This document shows positions 1 through 7,200 of a DNA stretch of 64,000 nt, piece by piece. Source of the stretch: an uncultured Clostridium sp. (GTDB taxonomy: Bacteria > Bacillota > Clostridia > UBA1212 > UBA1255); assembly GCA_900543695.1 (NCBI GenBank), contig UQSG01000008.1, forward strand, positions 1-64,000, read 5' to 3'. Made by a program: the position numbers and the translations under genes. Numbering within the stretch: position 1 is the first letter of the stretch; every line of letters begins with the position of its first letter. Below the pieces are notes generated by a model that did no database searches, was not told the DNA's origin, and saw only the letters and a program-made list of their open reading frames with translations.

Positions 1-2
1 GG

Positions 3-161
3 AGCGAATCTGAAATGAGGGCAACGAGCGAAAAGTATCGCCTTAATTCCTATGACGGCGAAGAACTGCCGTTTGAGAACTATATGAAACTTGACAATAC
101 AAATCCGGCTCCAGATGAAGTTGCAAAAATGATTAAAGCACTCTTTTCAATCGAGGAGTAA
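3..161 (+). CDS. C-terminal end of an unidentified protein, possibly a P-loop nucleotide kinase
   Basis: An open frame runs in from the left edge and stops with TAA at 159-161, giving 52 residues that include GEELPFENYMKLDN and end in KALFSIEE. The tail style (acidic loop, then a short helix after DNTNPAPDEVAKMI) resembles the C-termini of small AAA/kinase-like nucleotide-binding proteins of Clostridia, but no catalytic motif lies inside the window. It sits 21 bp before the GNAT gene in the same direction, so the two may be co-transcribed. The identity is a guess; the open frame itself is convincing. Confidence 0.35.
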   Translation, partial: SESEMRATSEKYRLNSYDGEELPFENYMKLDNTNPAPDEVAKMIKALFSIEE

Positions 162-182
162 TTTACCGAAAGGAGTATCGAA

Positions 183-728
183 ATGATATTTGAAGAAAAA
201 ACAATCATATTGAAAGATGGCAGGACCGCCATCTTAAAAAGTCCATGTGTTGAGGATGCGGAAAAATTACTGAACTACATAAAGAAATCTTGTAGTGAAA
301 CTGATTTTCTTGCACGCTATCCCGAAGAATGGACAACAACTATCGGGCAAGAGGAAGCATGGGTAAACCGCTTGCGCTCTGCCCCTGATACATTGGGTAT
401 CACCTGTTACGTTGACGGTGAGGATGCCGGCAACTGTGAGATCAGCTTCAGAGGAGACATGAAAGTATCGCATCGTGCAACCATTGCCAATGCTATTCTC
501 AAAGACTATTGGAACCTCGGTATCGGCTCTGCAATGTTCGAGGAGCTTGTATCGGCGGCACAGAACCGAGGAACCGAGATTATGGAGCTGGAGTTCATAG
601 AGGGCAATGACCGTGCAAGACACTTGTACGAAAAATTCGGATTCCGTGTTGTTTGCGAAAGACCGAATATGTTTAAGCTCAAGGACGGCACTTACCGAAG
701 TGAGTTCTATATGCAGAAATACTTATGA
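183..728 (+). CDS. GNAT family N-acetyltransferase
   Basis: The 181-residue protein has the GNAT fold signature. The acetyl-CoA pyrophosphate-binding motif A lies around residues 104-123, where a strand is followed by YWNLGIGSAMFEEL (Q/RxxGxG/A type, here NLGIGS). The C-terminal NDRARHLYEKFGF, about residues 143-155, is the usual N-x-x-A-x-x-x-Y-x-K-x-G-F motif B. Such enzymes move an acetyl group from acetyl-CoA to a small molecule or a protein amine; the acceptor cannot be read from the sequence. AAAGGAG at 170-176 sets the start. A strong hairpin follows the gene. GNAT genes are common cargo of Clostridial conjugative elements, which fits the broken mobile-element genes around it. Confidence 0.85.
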   Translation: MIFEEKTIILKDGRTAILKSPCVEDAEKLLNYIKKSCSETDFLARYPEEWTTTIGQEEAWVNRLRSAPDTLGITCYVDGEDAGNCEISFRGDMKVSHRATIANAILKDYWNLGIGSAMFEELVSAAQNRGTEIMELEFIEGNDRARHLYEKFGFRVVCERPNMFKLKDGTYRSEFYMQKYL

Positions 729-731
729 TAA

Positions 732-765
732 AAGGCAGGATTGTCAATTACGACAACCCTGCCTT
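732..765 (+). terminator. Rho-independent terminator after the GNAT gene
   Basis: The arm AAGGCAGG-a-TTGTC at 732-745 pairs with GACAA-c-CCTGCCTT at 752-765 with one internal mismatch, around a six-base loop. The AT-rich tract GAATATTATTTATT follows. A minus-strand reading frame converges on it from 771, so it may serve both strands. Confidence 0.7.
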
Positions 766-770
766 GAATA

Positions 771-1040
771 TTATTTATTGCTGAAAGCCAACCATTTGAC
801 TCCGTAGGTATCGAGCGAGAAGCGATTTCCGAAATTATTCTCTACCCAGTGTTCGTAAACCCGATAGGTTCCTCGAAGTTGTTCTCTGAGTTCCGTATCG
901 TGAGAGATTGGTTCAAGCCAGATTTCCCCATAATTTTGAAGATCCGGTTTGCTTAACGGTTTTGAATCTGGAAGTGATGCTTCATAGAACGGAGGCTGTG
1001 CCACATAAACAGAACCGGCGTTATCAAACGGTATGGTCAC
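771..1040 (-). pseudogene. C-terminal fragment of an unidentified protein
   Basis: The 89-residue minus-strand frame has a natural composition, for example GEIWLEPISHDTELREQLRG and FSLDTYGVKWLAF, and ends at the convergent terminator. I see no ribosome binding site at its apparent GTG start (1040). The frame runs on upstream into DNA whose plus strand encodes the zinc-ribbon fragment at 1032-1379, so the 5' end of the gene was probably lost at a junction near 1020-1040. I do not recognise the family. Confidence 0.35.
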
Positions 1041-1379
1041 GAATGGACAGCAACGGTTAAGAGCAGGGCGTTAAACGGTACAGGATGTCCGTATTGCTCC
1101 CATAATAAAATCTTAGTAGGATTCAATGACCTTGCCTCACAGCGCCCCCAAATCGCTTCTGAGTGGTCTGAGAGAAATTACCCACTAAAGCCTGATATGG
1201 TTACGGTCTTTGCAAATCGGAAGGTATGGTGGCGGTGCAGCAAAGGTCACGAATGGAACACGCTTATTTCCACTCGTTCAGGTGGAAGCGGGTGTCCTTA
1301 TTGCAGCGGTCAACTTCTGCTGAAAGGATTTAATGATTTCGCTACGACACACCCTCAGCTTGCACAGGAAAGTCGATAA
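1032..1379 (+). pseudogene. Truncated zinc-ribbon (DUF4379-like) repeat protein
   Basis: Reading in frame from 1032 gives two successive units. The first has GHEW, then CPYCS; the second has WWRCSKGHEW, then GCPYCSG. They are joined by linkers of the type K-x-L-x-x-F-N-D-x-A-x-x-x-P-x-x-A. Alternating CxxGHEW and CPxC motifs with that linker are diagnostic of the DUF4379 probable zinc-ribbon repeat. The first unit has lost its leading cysteines, no start codon or ribosome site precedes it, and the last unit ends right after TTHPQLAQESR at a stop, so both ends are missing. Full-length relatives carry many units, sometimes next to a nuclease domain. This piece is a relic. Confidence 0.6.
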
Positions 1380-1385
1380 GGCTTG

Positions 1386-1535
1386 CCCTGTTCAATATTG
1401 TGCAGGGTACAATCGGCATGATTATGACTGCCGCAGGTTTGGTCCTATATCGGCGAGCTGCTCTTTAATATGCTCGTTTTGGTTGGCTCGGTGCGAATGT
1501 CTGACCGGATAATCCGTGAAATGATGGGACTGTAA
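1386..1535 (+). pseudogene. Decayed tail of a membrane protein, probably from a conjugative element
   Basis: Two pieces of one protein can be read in different frames. LFNIVQGTIGMIMTAAG lies at about 1390-1440 and SYIGELLFNMLVLVGSVRMS is followed by DRIIREMMGL and a TAA stop at 1533-1535. A one-base shift near 1438 separates them. The long hydrophobic runs suggest membrane segments. The 19 bases at 1490-1508 recur exactly at 3471-3489. The match to conjugation membrane proteins is an impression, not a demonstrated homology. Confidence 0.3.
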
Positions 1536-1658
1536 AAAGTTACGGGCAAAATCCCCTGAGTTTTCAGCGTAAGCTTGTTTTTTCAAAGAAGGGTGGTATA
1601 CTACTAATGAAAAGTTAGGAGAAAATGACTGTAAGTTTCCAGAGAAAGGAGAATGCCA

Positions 1659-2948
1659 ATGCAAATGATTATCCGGCGTGACCATTCCTTGCAGCAGTTA
1701 ATAGATAAAAAAGAGAATGGCCTGGTAAAGGTAATTACTGGTATCAGGCGATGCGGCAAGAGCTTTTTGCTGTTCAATCTATTCTACGATTATCTGCTTG
1801 AAAGCGGTGTAAAAGAGGAACAAATCATTTCGATTGCCCTTGATGACGATACTTTCGTGCAGTACCGTGAACCAGAGGCTCTTTCTAAGTATATCCGTTC
1901 TAAAATCGCAGACAAGGAAATGTATTATGTTCTTATTGATGAGGTGCAATACGCCATTACAAAGGAGGAGTTGAAAAATCCGGAAAACATCCGGCTGTAT
2001 AATGTTTTGAACGGCTTATTGCGGCTTCGGAATGTAGATATTTATGTGACGGGCAGTAACTCTAAAATGCTGACAAAGGATGTATTGACTGCTTTTCGTG
2101 GCAGGGGCGATGAGATTCGGGTATATCCGATTTCTTTTCAGGAGTACTATTCCTTTGCAGGCGGAGACAAATCAGACGCCTATGAGGAGTATGCTTTATA
2201 TGGAGGAATGCCTCTTGTCCTGAACAAAAAAAGCGAGGCGGAAAAGATGTCCTATCTGCAAACGCTGTTTACAGAAGTTTATTTCAAGGATATTATGGAG
2301 CGATATGATATTGGACTGCCGGATGTGTTAGCTGAATTAACGGATGCTTTATGCTCCTCGGTAGGCTCGCTGACCAATGTGAACAAGATTAAAAATACCC
2401 TGCAAACAGTCAAGAATATTCAGGTTTCTAACACTACACTGTCAAATTACCTGGAGTATTTGTCCGAGTCATTTTTGTTCAGCAATGCCAAGAGATATGA
2501 TGTCAAGGGTAAAAAGTATTTCGAGTATCCGTCAAAATACTACTGTACGGATATAGGGCTTAGAAATGCCCGCCTGAATTTCAGGCAGCAGGAAGAAACA
2601 CATATTATGGAGAACATCATATATAACGAGCTCTTATGTCGTGGCTACTCGGTTGATGTGGGCGTAGTAGAGATTACAGAAACAAGTGCAGGCAAAAAGA
2701 CCAAAAAGCAATGTGAAATCGACTTCATATTAAATCAAGGTGCGAAAAAATATTATATCCAATCTGCGCTTAGCGTCAGCGAGCAAAGCAAACTTGAAAC
2801 TGAACTCAGACCGCTGAAAAATACGAAAGATTTTTTCAAGAAAATCCTTATAAGTAAAACTTCAATGAAGCCATGGACAGATGAGGATGGAATTCTTCGT
2901 CTGGGGCTATACGAGTTCCTGCTGAATGAGAATTCACTGGAACTATAA
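1659..2948 (+). CDS. AAA-family ATPase with C-terminal DUF4143 domain
   Basis: This 429-residue protein has a Walker A loop (TGIRRCGKSF) near residue 30 and a Walker B strand (YYVLIDEVQ) near residue 95. It continues with the sensor-like VTGSNSKML and the RGR-x-x-E-I-R-V-Y-P-I-S-F-Q-E-Y segment typical of the AAA_14/DUF4143 family. The C-terminal half ends in a PD-(D/E)XK-like strand arrangement (CEIDFILNQGAKKYYIQ), as is usual there. The AAAGGAG at 1645-1651 is too close to the ATG at 1653 but ideal for the ATG at 1659, which I take as the start. These ATPases are widespread in anaerobes, often as isolated accessory genes; their substrate is not established. The gene looks intact although its neighbours are broken. 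Confidence 0.85.
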   Translation: MQMIIRRDHSLQQLIDKKENGLVKVITGIRRCGKSFLLFNLFYDYLLESGVKEEQIISIALDDDTFVQYREPEALSKYIRSKIADKEMYYVLIDEVQYAITKEELKNPENIRLYNVLNGLLRLRNVDIYVTGSNSKMLTKDVLTAFRGRGDEIRVYPISFQEYYSFAGGDKSDAYEEYALYGGMPLVLNKKSEAEKMSYLQTLFTEVYFKDIMERYDIGLPDVLAELTDALCSSVGSLTNVNKIKNTLQTVKNIQVSNTTLSNYLEYLSESFLFSNAKRYDVKGKKYFEYPSKYYCTDIGLRNARLNFRQQEETHIMENIIYNELLCRGYSVDVGVVEITETSAGKKTKKQCEIDFILNQGAKKYYIQSALSVSEQSKLETELRPLKNTKDFFKKILISKTSMKPWTDEDGILRLGLYEFLLNENSLEL

Positions 2949-2966
2949 ACTGGATAGAGTTAGGAA

Positions 2967-2997
2967 ATCGTCATCTGAAAAGGATGGCGATTTTTTT
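2967..2997 (+). terminator. Rho-independent terminator after the AAA ATPase gene
   Basis: ATCGTCATC at 2967-2975 pairs with GATGGCGAT at 2983-2991 (one G-U pair), with a seven-base loop. It is followed directly by seven T residues. Confidence 0.75.
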
Positions 2998-3016
2998 ATG
3001 CTCACAGGAGAACCAA

Positions 3017-3124
3017 ATGAAACGAATATACAACAAATTCAAGGGCTATCCCCTTGAGGACTGCGACATCTGCGGCGAGAAGCTGAACGAAGTTGCCCAC
3101 ACTTTTGAGTGGCTTCCGGAGTAG
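3017..3124 (+). CDS. Small two-cysteine protein, possibly truncated
   Basis: A 35-residue frame starts at an ATG six bases after AGGAG (3006-3010). It contains DCDICGEKLNE, one half of a zinc-ribbon (CxxC), followed by VAHTFEWLPE. A second cysteine pair is absent, so the peptide may be the front part of a longer zinc-binding protein cut by the stop at 3122. Short proteins of this kind occur in Clostridial conjugative elements. No function can be given. Confidence 0.4.
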   Translation: MKRIYNKFKGYPLEDCDICGEKLNEVAHTFEWLPE

Positions 3125-3545
3125 GAATCAGTACAATAGATATTTTGTGCAGAATTTGTGCAATAGTTTGTTGCACAAATTCATTGCCGGAATATCAAGC
3201 GCTTCAACAAGATCTGCTCTCGCGGCGTCAGGATTAGCAGCGATAGCTTTATATACAAGTTATTCCAGTTTATTGAGGTTATCAAAATTTACTTTTCCAT
3301 CACTGCCATTTACTTCGCCATTTCGTATCGTCGCATTGAGCATAAAGACATTATAAATTATATTGCTGCATTTATTATCTCGTTTCATATCATAACATTA
3401 AGTGGTGAAACTAATGAAAAACAATAGAGCTTGATTCATATTTCAAAAGCTACACGCCGTGTGCCTTGAAGGTGCGAATGTCTGACCGGGTTATCCTGCG
3501 GTTGTATTTTACGAAGAATAAGGATATAATAATTACAGCAATATT
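3125..3545 (+). other. Non-coding stretch with a decayed minus-strand gene fragment
   Basis: No intact gene is visible. On the minus strand about 3355-3140 can be read as a protein-like sequence interrupted by a stop: NGEVNGSDGKVNFDNLNKLE, stop, then a helix-turn-helix-like stretch ANPDAARADLVEALDIPA. This suggests a dead regulator or Fic-type C-terminus. The 19-base repeat shared with 1490-1508 sits at 3471-3489, just upstream of the toxin-antitoxin pair. Confidence 0.35.
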
Positions 3546-3561
3546 GGAAGGAGCGAATGTT

Positions 3562-3816
3562 ATGCCAAATATTAAACCGGTGTCTGATTTAAGGAACTAT
3601 ACGGAGGTATTGCGGGATATTGCAGTAGGAGAGCCTGTATTCCTGACAAAAAACGGCAGAGGCAGATATGTCATTGTTGATATGGAGGAGTACGAAAAAA
3701 CAAAGGCTGTGATTAAGCTGATGGGAGAACTGTCCAGAGGCGAAAAATCCGCACAGGAAAAAGGCTGGACAGCTATTGCGGATGTAGAAAAGCTGCTTGG
3801 TGTTGCAAATGACTGA
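3562..3816 (+). CDS. Type II antitoxin, Phd/YefM-like
   Basis: The 84-residue protein reads MPNIKPVSDLRNYTEVLRDI, then EPVFLTKNGRGRYVIVDMEEYEK. This is the classic Phd/YefM N-terminal DNA-binding and dimerisation fold, with the pattern P-V-S-D-L-R and G-x-x-x-x-V-I-x-x-x-x-Y/E. The C-terminal part is a charged helix that would wrap the toxin. A longer reading frame begins at 3466, but the GGAAGGAG at 3546-3553 places the start at the ATG 3562. It overlaps the toxin gene by 8 bp, indicating translational coupling. Such antitoxins bind and neutralise the partner and repress their own promoter. Confidence 0.85.
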   Translation: MPNIKPVSDLRNYTEVLRDIAVGEPVFLTKNGRGRYVIVDMEEYEKTKAVIKLMGELSRGEKSAQEKGWTAIADVEKLLGVAND

Positions 3817-4132
3817 AATAAAATTTTCGCTGGAAGCAATTTCTGATTTACAGCAGACCAAAGCGTATATTACAAATGAACTTTGTAATGAGCAGGCGGC
3901 TGTAAATACGATTGCTAAAATCACAAAAAGAATCCGTATGCTTGCCGATTTTCCGGCGAGCGGCGCTCCGCTTTTCTCTATCGTAGGCTTTGAAACAGAT
4001 TACCGCTTTCTGGCCTGCGGAAAATATACAGCGCTTTACCGGATTGAGGATCAGACAGTCCATATTATCCGTGTGCTTTACGGACGGAGAAGCTTTATGC
4101 AAATCCTGTTCGGGGAGCCGGACGACAACTAA
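3809..4132 (+). CDS. Type II toxin, RelE/ParE superfamily
   Basis: This 107-residue protein begins MTEIKFSLEAISDLQQTKAY, the usual RelE/ParE first strand and helix (x-F-S-x-x-A-x-x-D-L). It ends with TALYRIEDQTVHIIRVLYGR, the conserved C-terminal strands where RelE/ParE toxins place their basic or aromatic active-site residues (R, Y, R and R here). Whether it is a ribosome-dependent mRNA nuclease (RelE) or a gyrase poison (ParE) cannot be read from sequence. The ATG lies inside the last codons of the antitoxin gene. Both genes look intact, so the pair may still stabilise this remnant of mobile DNA. Confidence 0.85.
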   Translation: MTEIKFSLEAISDLQQTKAYITNELCNEQAAVNTIAKITKRIRMLADFPASGAPLFSIVGFETDYRFLACGKYTALYRIEDQTVHIIRVLYGRRSFMQILFGEPDDN

Positions 4133-4339
4133 ATACTGCTTGGTAAAGCAACAAAATAATAAAGTGTTCAACGAATAAGTGGTTTCTTGAGTGAGGATAA
4201 AAGCTTCTACACCATTTACACCAATTTATACTCCAATCCACCGAAAAACAGCACGAATTTATAGGGATATAACGATTCAGGCAGAAATCCCGTTTAGACC
4301 TGTTATGAGATATGAGGAGGTTTAGGAGAACTTGAAAAG
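4133..4339 (+). other. Intergenic stretch without recognisable genes
   Basis: AT-rich DNA between the toxin gene and the tRNA-binding fragment. The only structure noted is GAGGAGG followed by AGGAG at 4314-4328, which could serve the downstream frame. I see no intact gene. Confidence 0.4.
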
Positions 4340-4609
4340 ATGGTTGCTTTCGTCCCCACAATGAACCCCTTGAATGGTGTAAAGGACGAAAATGGTGTAA
4401 ACAAAACCGAGTCCGAAGCTCCGAAAGCCGAGCCGGAAGAACTGGTCGGTAAGACCTGTATCGCAATCGTCAATCTGCCGCCAAGACCGATGATGGGTAT
4501 CGACTCCTGCGGTATGCTGATCAGTGCGGTACACCACGAGGAAGGCGAAGAAAAGCTCCATCTTTTGATGGTAGACGATCATATCCCGGCAGGGGCAAAG
4601 CTCTACTAA
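4340..4609 (+). pseudogene. Orphan C-terminal half of a MetRS-type tRNA-binding (EMAP-II/OB) domain
   Basis: From about residue 34 the 89-residue frame reads EELVGKTCIAIVNLPPRPMM, then GIDSCGMLISAVH, and ends in IPAGAKLY. This is the second half of the tRNA-binding OB-fold found at the C-terminus of methionyl-tRNA synthetase (GK-x-V-x-V-V-N-L-x-P, M-L-L-x-A, P-x-G-A). The first half of the OB-fold and the whole synthetase are missing. They are replaced by an unrelated low-complexity leader (about residues 1-33). The AGGAG at 4324-4328 lies 11 bp upstream, so it may still be translated. Most likely it is a relic of a metG copy carried by the mobile DNA. Confidence 0.5.
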
Positions 4610-4711
4610 AACGAGATGTACTTTACTTTCTGAAAATCTCGGATTTTACACCAATTAGTGCAGAAATCGGTGCAGCAACAAAAAAATCGCATAATTTTGA
4701 TTTCACACAGT

Positions 4712-4737
4712 CCCTGAGAAGGTATAGCTTCTCAGGG
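4712..4737 (+). repeat. Perfect 10-bp inverted repeat (hairpin)
   Basis: CCCTGAGAAG at 4712-4721 is followed after six bases by CTTCTCAGGG at 4728-4737. No T-tract follows on the plus strand, so it is not a standard terminator. It marks the boundary between the mobile-element remnants and the phn genes and may be the end of an element or an attenuator hairpin. Confidence 0.5.
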
Positions 4738-4780
4738 CTTCTGCTAACGGAGATTTTATTTTTCCTTTACTATGGCTTGC

Positions 4781-4809
4781 TTGCTTTTACGAATATTGAA
4801 CGATAAAAT
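4781..4809 (+). promoter_or_regulatory. Likely sigma-A promoter of phnWX
   Basis: TTGCTT (4781-4786), a 17-bp spacer and TAAAAT (4804-4809) lie about 48 bp before the phnW start. No dedicated regulator is adjacent. Confidence 0.5.
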
Positions 4810-4856
4810 AACATTGAAAATTGCCATAAAACGAAAAAGCAAAGGAGACCCCTTAT

Positions 4857-5954
4857 ATGTATAAGCTTTTAACTCCCGGCCCCCTTACTACAACCGAAAC
4901 GGTAAAGCGGCAGATGCTGGTGGATCACTGCACTTGGGATGACGATTATAAAGCTGTCACGCAGCAGATTCGCAAAGAACTTTTGAAGATTGCCAATGCG
5001 GATGAAAGCCGTTATACTGCCGTGCTGATGCAGGGCAGCGGCACTTTTGGGGTAGAGTCGGTGCTGACCAGCTCCGTAGGGCCGCGGGACAAGCTGCTGA
5101 TCGCCGCCAATGGGGCATACGGACTGCGTATGGCGGACATTTCCCAAAAAGCCGGACTTCCTTATATGCTGTATGAAGAGAAATATGATCGCATTCCGAA
5201 TGTGGACGAAATCGAGAAGCGGTTAAAAGAGGCGCCGGATATCACCCATGCAGCCGTTGTGCATTGCGAAACAACCTCTGGCATTCTGAATGATATTTAC
5301 GCAATCGCGAAAGTAGTCAAGAAAGCCGGTAAGACGCTGATTGTAGACGCCATGTCCAGCTTTGGCGGCATCGAAATCCCTGTGGAAGACATGGGGATCG
5401 ACTTTCTTATCAGCTCTGCCAACAAATGTATTCAGGGCGTCCCGGGGTTTTCGTTTATCATTGCCCGCCGGGAGGCACTGGAACAATGTGCAGGCAAAGC
5501 CCGGAGCCTGTCCCTGGATCTGTACGGCCAGTGGACGGAAATGGAGAAAGACGGGAAGTGGCGCTTTACATCCCCAACCCATGTGGTGCTGGCCTTTGCA
5601 CAGGCTCTGCGAGAGCTGGAGCAGGAGGGCGGTATAGAAGCCCGGCAGAAACGGTACGCGGAAAACAACCGGCTGCTGATTGAAGGGATGAAATTGCTGG
5701 GCTTTCAGACCTATATCGCTCCGGAAGTACAGAGCCACATCATCACCACATTTCTATACCCGGAAAACACGGCCTTTTCTTTCCCGGATCTGTATCATTT
5801 TATCAAGGAGCGCGGCTATGCCATTTATCCCGGCAAGCTGACCGACGCCGAAACTTTCCGGATCGGCAATATTGGAGAAATCTATCCGGAGGACATCGAT
5901 AAGCTTTTGAATATTTTCAGGGAGTATATGAAGCTGCAGGAGGAACATGCATGA
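4857..5954 (+). CDS. phnW: 2-aminoethylphosphonate--pyruvate transaminase
   Basis: This 365-residue, fold-type I PLP aminotransferase has the normal length for PhnW. It begins with the family signature LLTPGPLTTTETVKRQMLVDHCTWDDDY. It carries SSANKCIQGVPGF around residues 185-200, where the lysine forms the Schiff base with PLP. Upstream are the E-T-T-S-G and DAMSSFGG stretches that hold the cofactor. It transfers the amino group of 2-aminoethylphosphonate to pyruvate, giving phosphonoacetaldehyde and alanine. AAAGGAG at 4841-4847 fixes the start. Its stop overlaps the ATG of phnX (ATGA), so the two steps of the pathway are translationally coupled. No phosphonate transporter is present in the window, so uptake must be encoded elsewhere. 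Confidence 0.95.
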   Translation: MYKLLTPGPLTTTETVKRQMLVDHCTWDDDYKAVTQQIRKELLKIANADESRYTAVLMQGSGTFGVESVLTSSVGPRDKLLIAANGAYGLRMADISQKAGLPYMLYEEKYDRIPNVDEIEKRLKEAPDITHAAVVHCETTSGILNDIYAIAKVVKKAGKTLIVDAMSSFGGIEIPVEDMGIDFLISSANKCIQGVPGFSFIIARREALEQCAGKARSLSLDLYGQWTEMEKDGKWRFTSPTHVVLAFAQALRELEQEGGIEARQKRYAENNRLLIEGMKLLGFQTYIAPEVQSHIITTFLYPENTAFSFPDLYHFIKERGYAIYPGKLTDAETFRIGNIGEIYPEDIDKLLNIFREYMKLQEEHA

Positions 5955-6742
5955 GTATTAGAATTGAAGCGGTCATTTTTGACTGGGCGGGTACCGTAGT
6001 GGATTACGGCTGCTTCGCCCCAGTGGAGGCCTTCCGCCAGGCCTTTGAGGAAGCGGGGATCCACCCTGCTGTGGAAGAAATTCGCAAACCCATGGGCTTG
6101 TCCAAGCGGCTGCATGTGCAGACCATGCTTGAGATGCCCCGTATTACGGCTCTCTGGCAGGAAGTGCATGGCCGTCCCTGGACGGACGAAGACGCTGACC
6201 GGGTATATGCGCGCAGTGAAGAACGGATTCTCTCTCTGCTGCCGGATTACGCCGAGCCCATTCCCCATGTACTGGACGCCGTGAATCGGCTGAGGGAGCG
6301 TGGAATCAAAATCGGTTCTACCACGGGCTACAACGACGAGATGATGGGCATAGTAGTGCCGGCCGCAGAAAAAGTCGGATACAAGCCGGACTGCTGGTTC
6401 AGCTCGGACTCCACCAATAAGCTGGGGCGTCCTTACCCCTACATGATTTTCAGAGCGATGGAAACGCTGCAGGTATCTTCTGTGAAAGCTGCCGTCAAGG
6501 TTGGCGATACGGCAGCAGATATCAGGGAAGGACAGAACGCCGGTCTGATTACCGTAGGGCTGATAGAAGGAAGCTCCCTGATGGCGCTGTCTCGGGAGGA
6601 ATACGAAGCCTTGCCCCCGGAGCAGCAGCAGGCAGAAATTGGTCGGGTGTGCAAAGCATACGCCGATTGCGGTGCGGATTATGTGATCCGCAACATGAGT
6701 GAGCTGCCAGAGCTGCTGGAACGTATAGAAACAACAGCTTAA
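5951..6742 (+). CDS. phnX: Phosphonoacetaldehyde hydrolase (phosphonatase)
   Basis: This 263-residue HAD-superfamily enzyme has the PhnX-specific nucleophile loop DWAGTVVDYGC, with nucleophile Asp at residue 11. The Schiff-base lysine is in MGLSKRLHV (residue 52). Motif II is GSTTGY and motif III/IV is KVGDTAADI. It cleaves the carbon-phosphorus bond of phosphonoacetaldehyde to acetaldehyde and phosphate through an imine and an aspartyl-phosphate intermediate. With PhnW it makes a complete 2-aminoethylphosphonate degradation route that yields phosphate, nitrogen (as alanine) and acetaldehyde. All catalytic residues are present. Confidence 0.95.
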   Translation: MSIRIEAVIFDWAGTVVDYGCFAPVEAFRQAFEEAGIHPAVEEIRKPMGLSKRLHVQTMLEMPRITALWQEVHGRPWTDEDADRVYARSEERILSLLPDYAEPIPHVLDAVNRLRERGIKIGSTTGYNDEMMGIVVPAAEKVGYKPDCWFSSDSTNKLGRPYPYMIFRAMETLQVSSVKAAVKVGDTAADIREGQNAGLITVGLIEGSSLMALSREEYEALPPEQQQAEIGRVCKAYADCGADYVIRNMSELPELLERIETTA

Positions 6743-6945
6743 CAGCTGAATGTATTTGAAATGATATTTGTAAAAGAAGGGGACGATGCGGACGCGCAAT
6801 CTTTTCATAAGACAAGGTCGGGATTGACAAACCGATATAAAAGATTATAATTTGCATGTAGGTTAGCTTTAACTAATTGAATGCCGCGCCGCCGCTTCCT
6901 GTATGCGGCTGGGCATAAGTAAATTCTGATGCGGAGGAATTGCAT

Positions 6946-7200
6946 ATGGTTAAGATTACACTTGACATAGAGGGAATGGCCTGCGGAATGTGCGAGGCGC
7001 ATGTGAACGACGCGGTCAGAAGAGTATTTCCGGTGAAAAAGGTCACATCTTCACACAGCAAGGGAAAGACGGAAATCATTGCGGAAACGCCGATCGACGA
7101 AAACAGCCTGAAGAATGCAATCGAGGCAACCGGATACAAGGTGCTTGCCGTACATATTGAACCTTACGAAAAAAAAGGCTTCCCCTTCTTCAAAAAGTAA
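6946..7200 (+). CDS. Heavy-metal-associated (HMA) domain protein, copper-chaperone-like
   Basis: The 84-residue protein starts at the ATG 6946, eight bases after GGAGG (6933-6937); an upstream TTG at 6940 is too close. It has one ferredoxin-like HMA fold with the binding loop GMACGMCEAHV (GMxCxxC). The fold ends in the usual IEATGYKV, followed by a short basic tail ending in FKK. Single HMA proteins carry Cu(I) or a similar soft metal to a P-type ATPase. No copper ATPase is adjacent; the only P1B-ATPase in the window, at 26185, has its own HMA partner. Its target is therefore unknown. Confidence 0.85.
   Translation: MVKITLDIEGMACGMCEAHVNDAVRRVFPVKKVTSSHSKGKTEIIAETPIDENSLKNAIEATGYKVLAVHIEPYEKKGFPFFKK

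Noticed and set aside
1197..1379. The zinc-ribbon piece as a complete 60-residue protein starting at 1197
   Set aside because: The same frame continues upstream with another zinc-ribbon unit; this ATG is internal.
4712..4737. Hairpin before phnW as an ordinary terminator
   Set aside because: There is no T-tract on the plus strand, so I list it only as an inverted repeat.
5223..5738. Long minus-strand open frame inside phnW
   Set aside because: No ribosome site or domain; the plus-strand gene fully explains the region.
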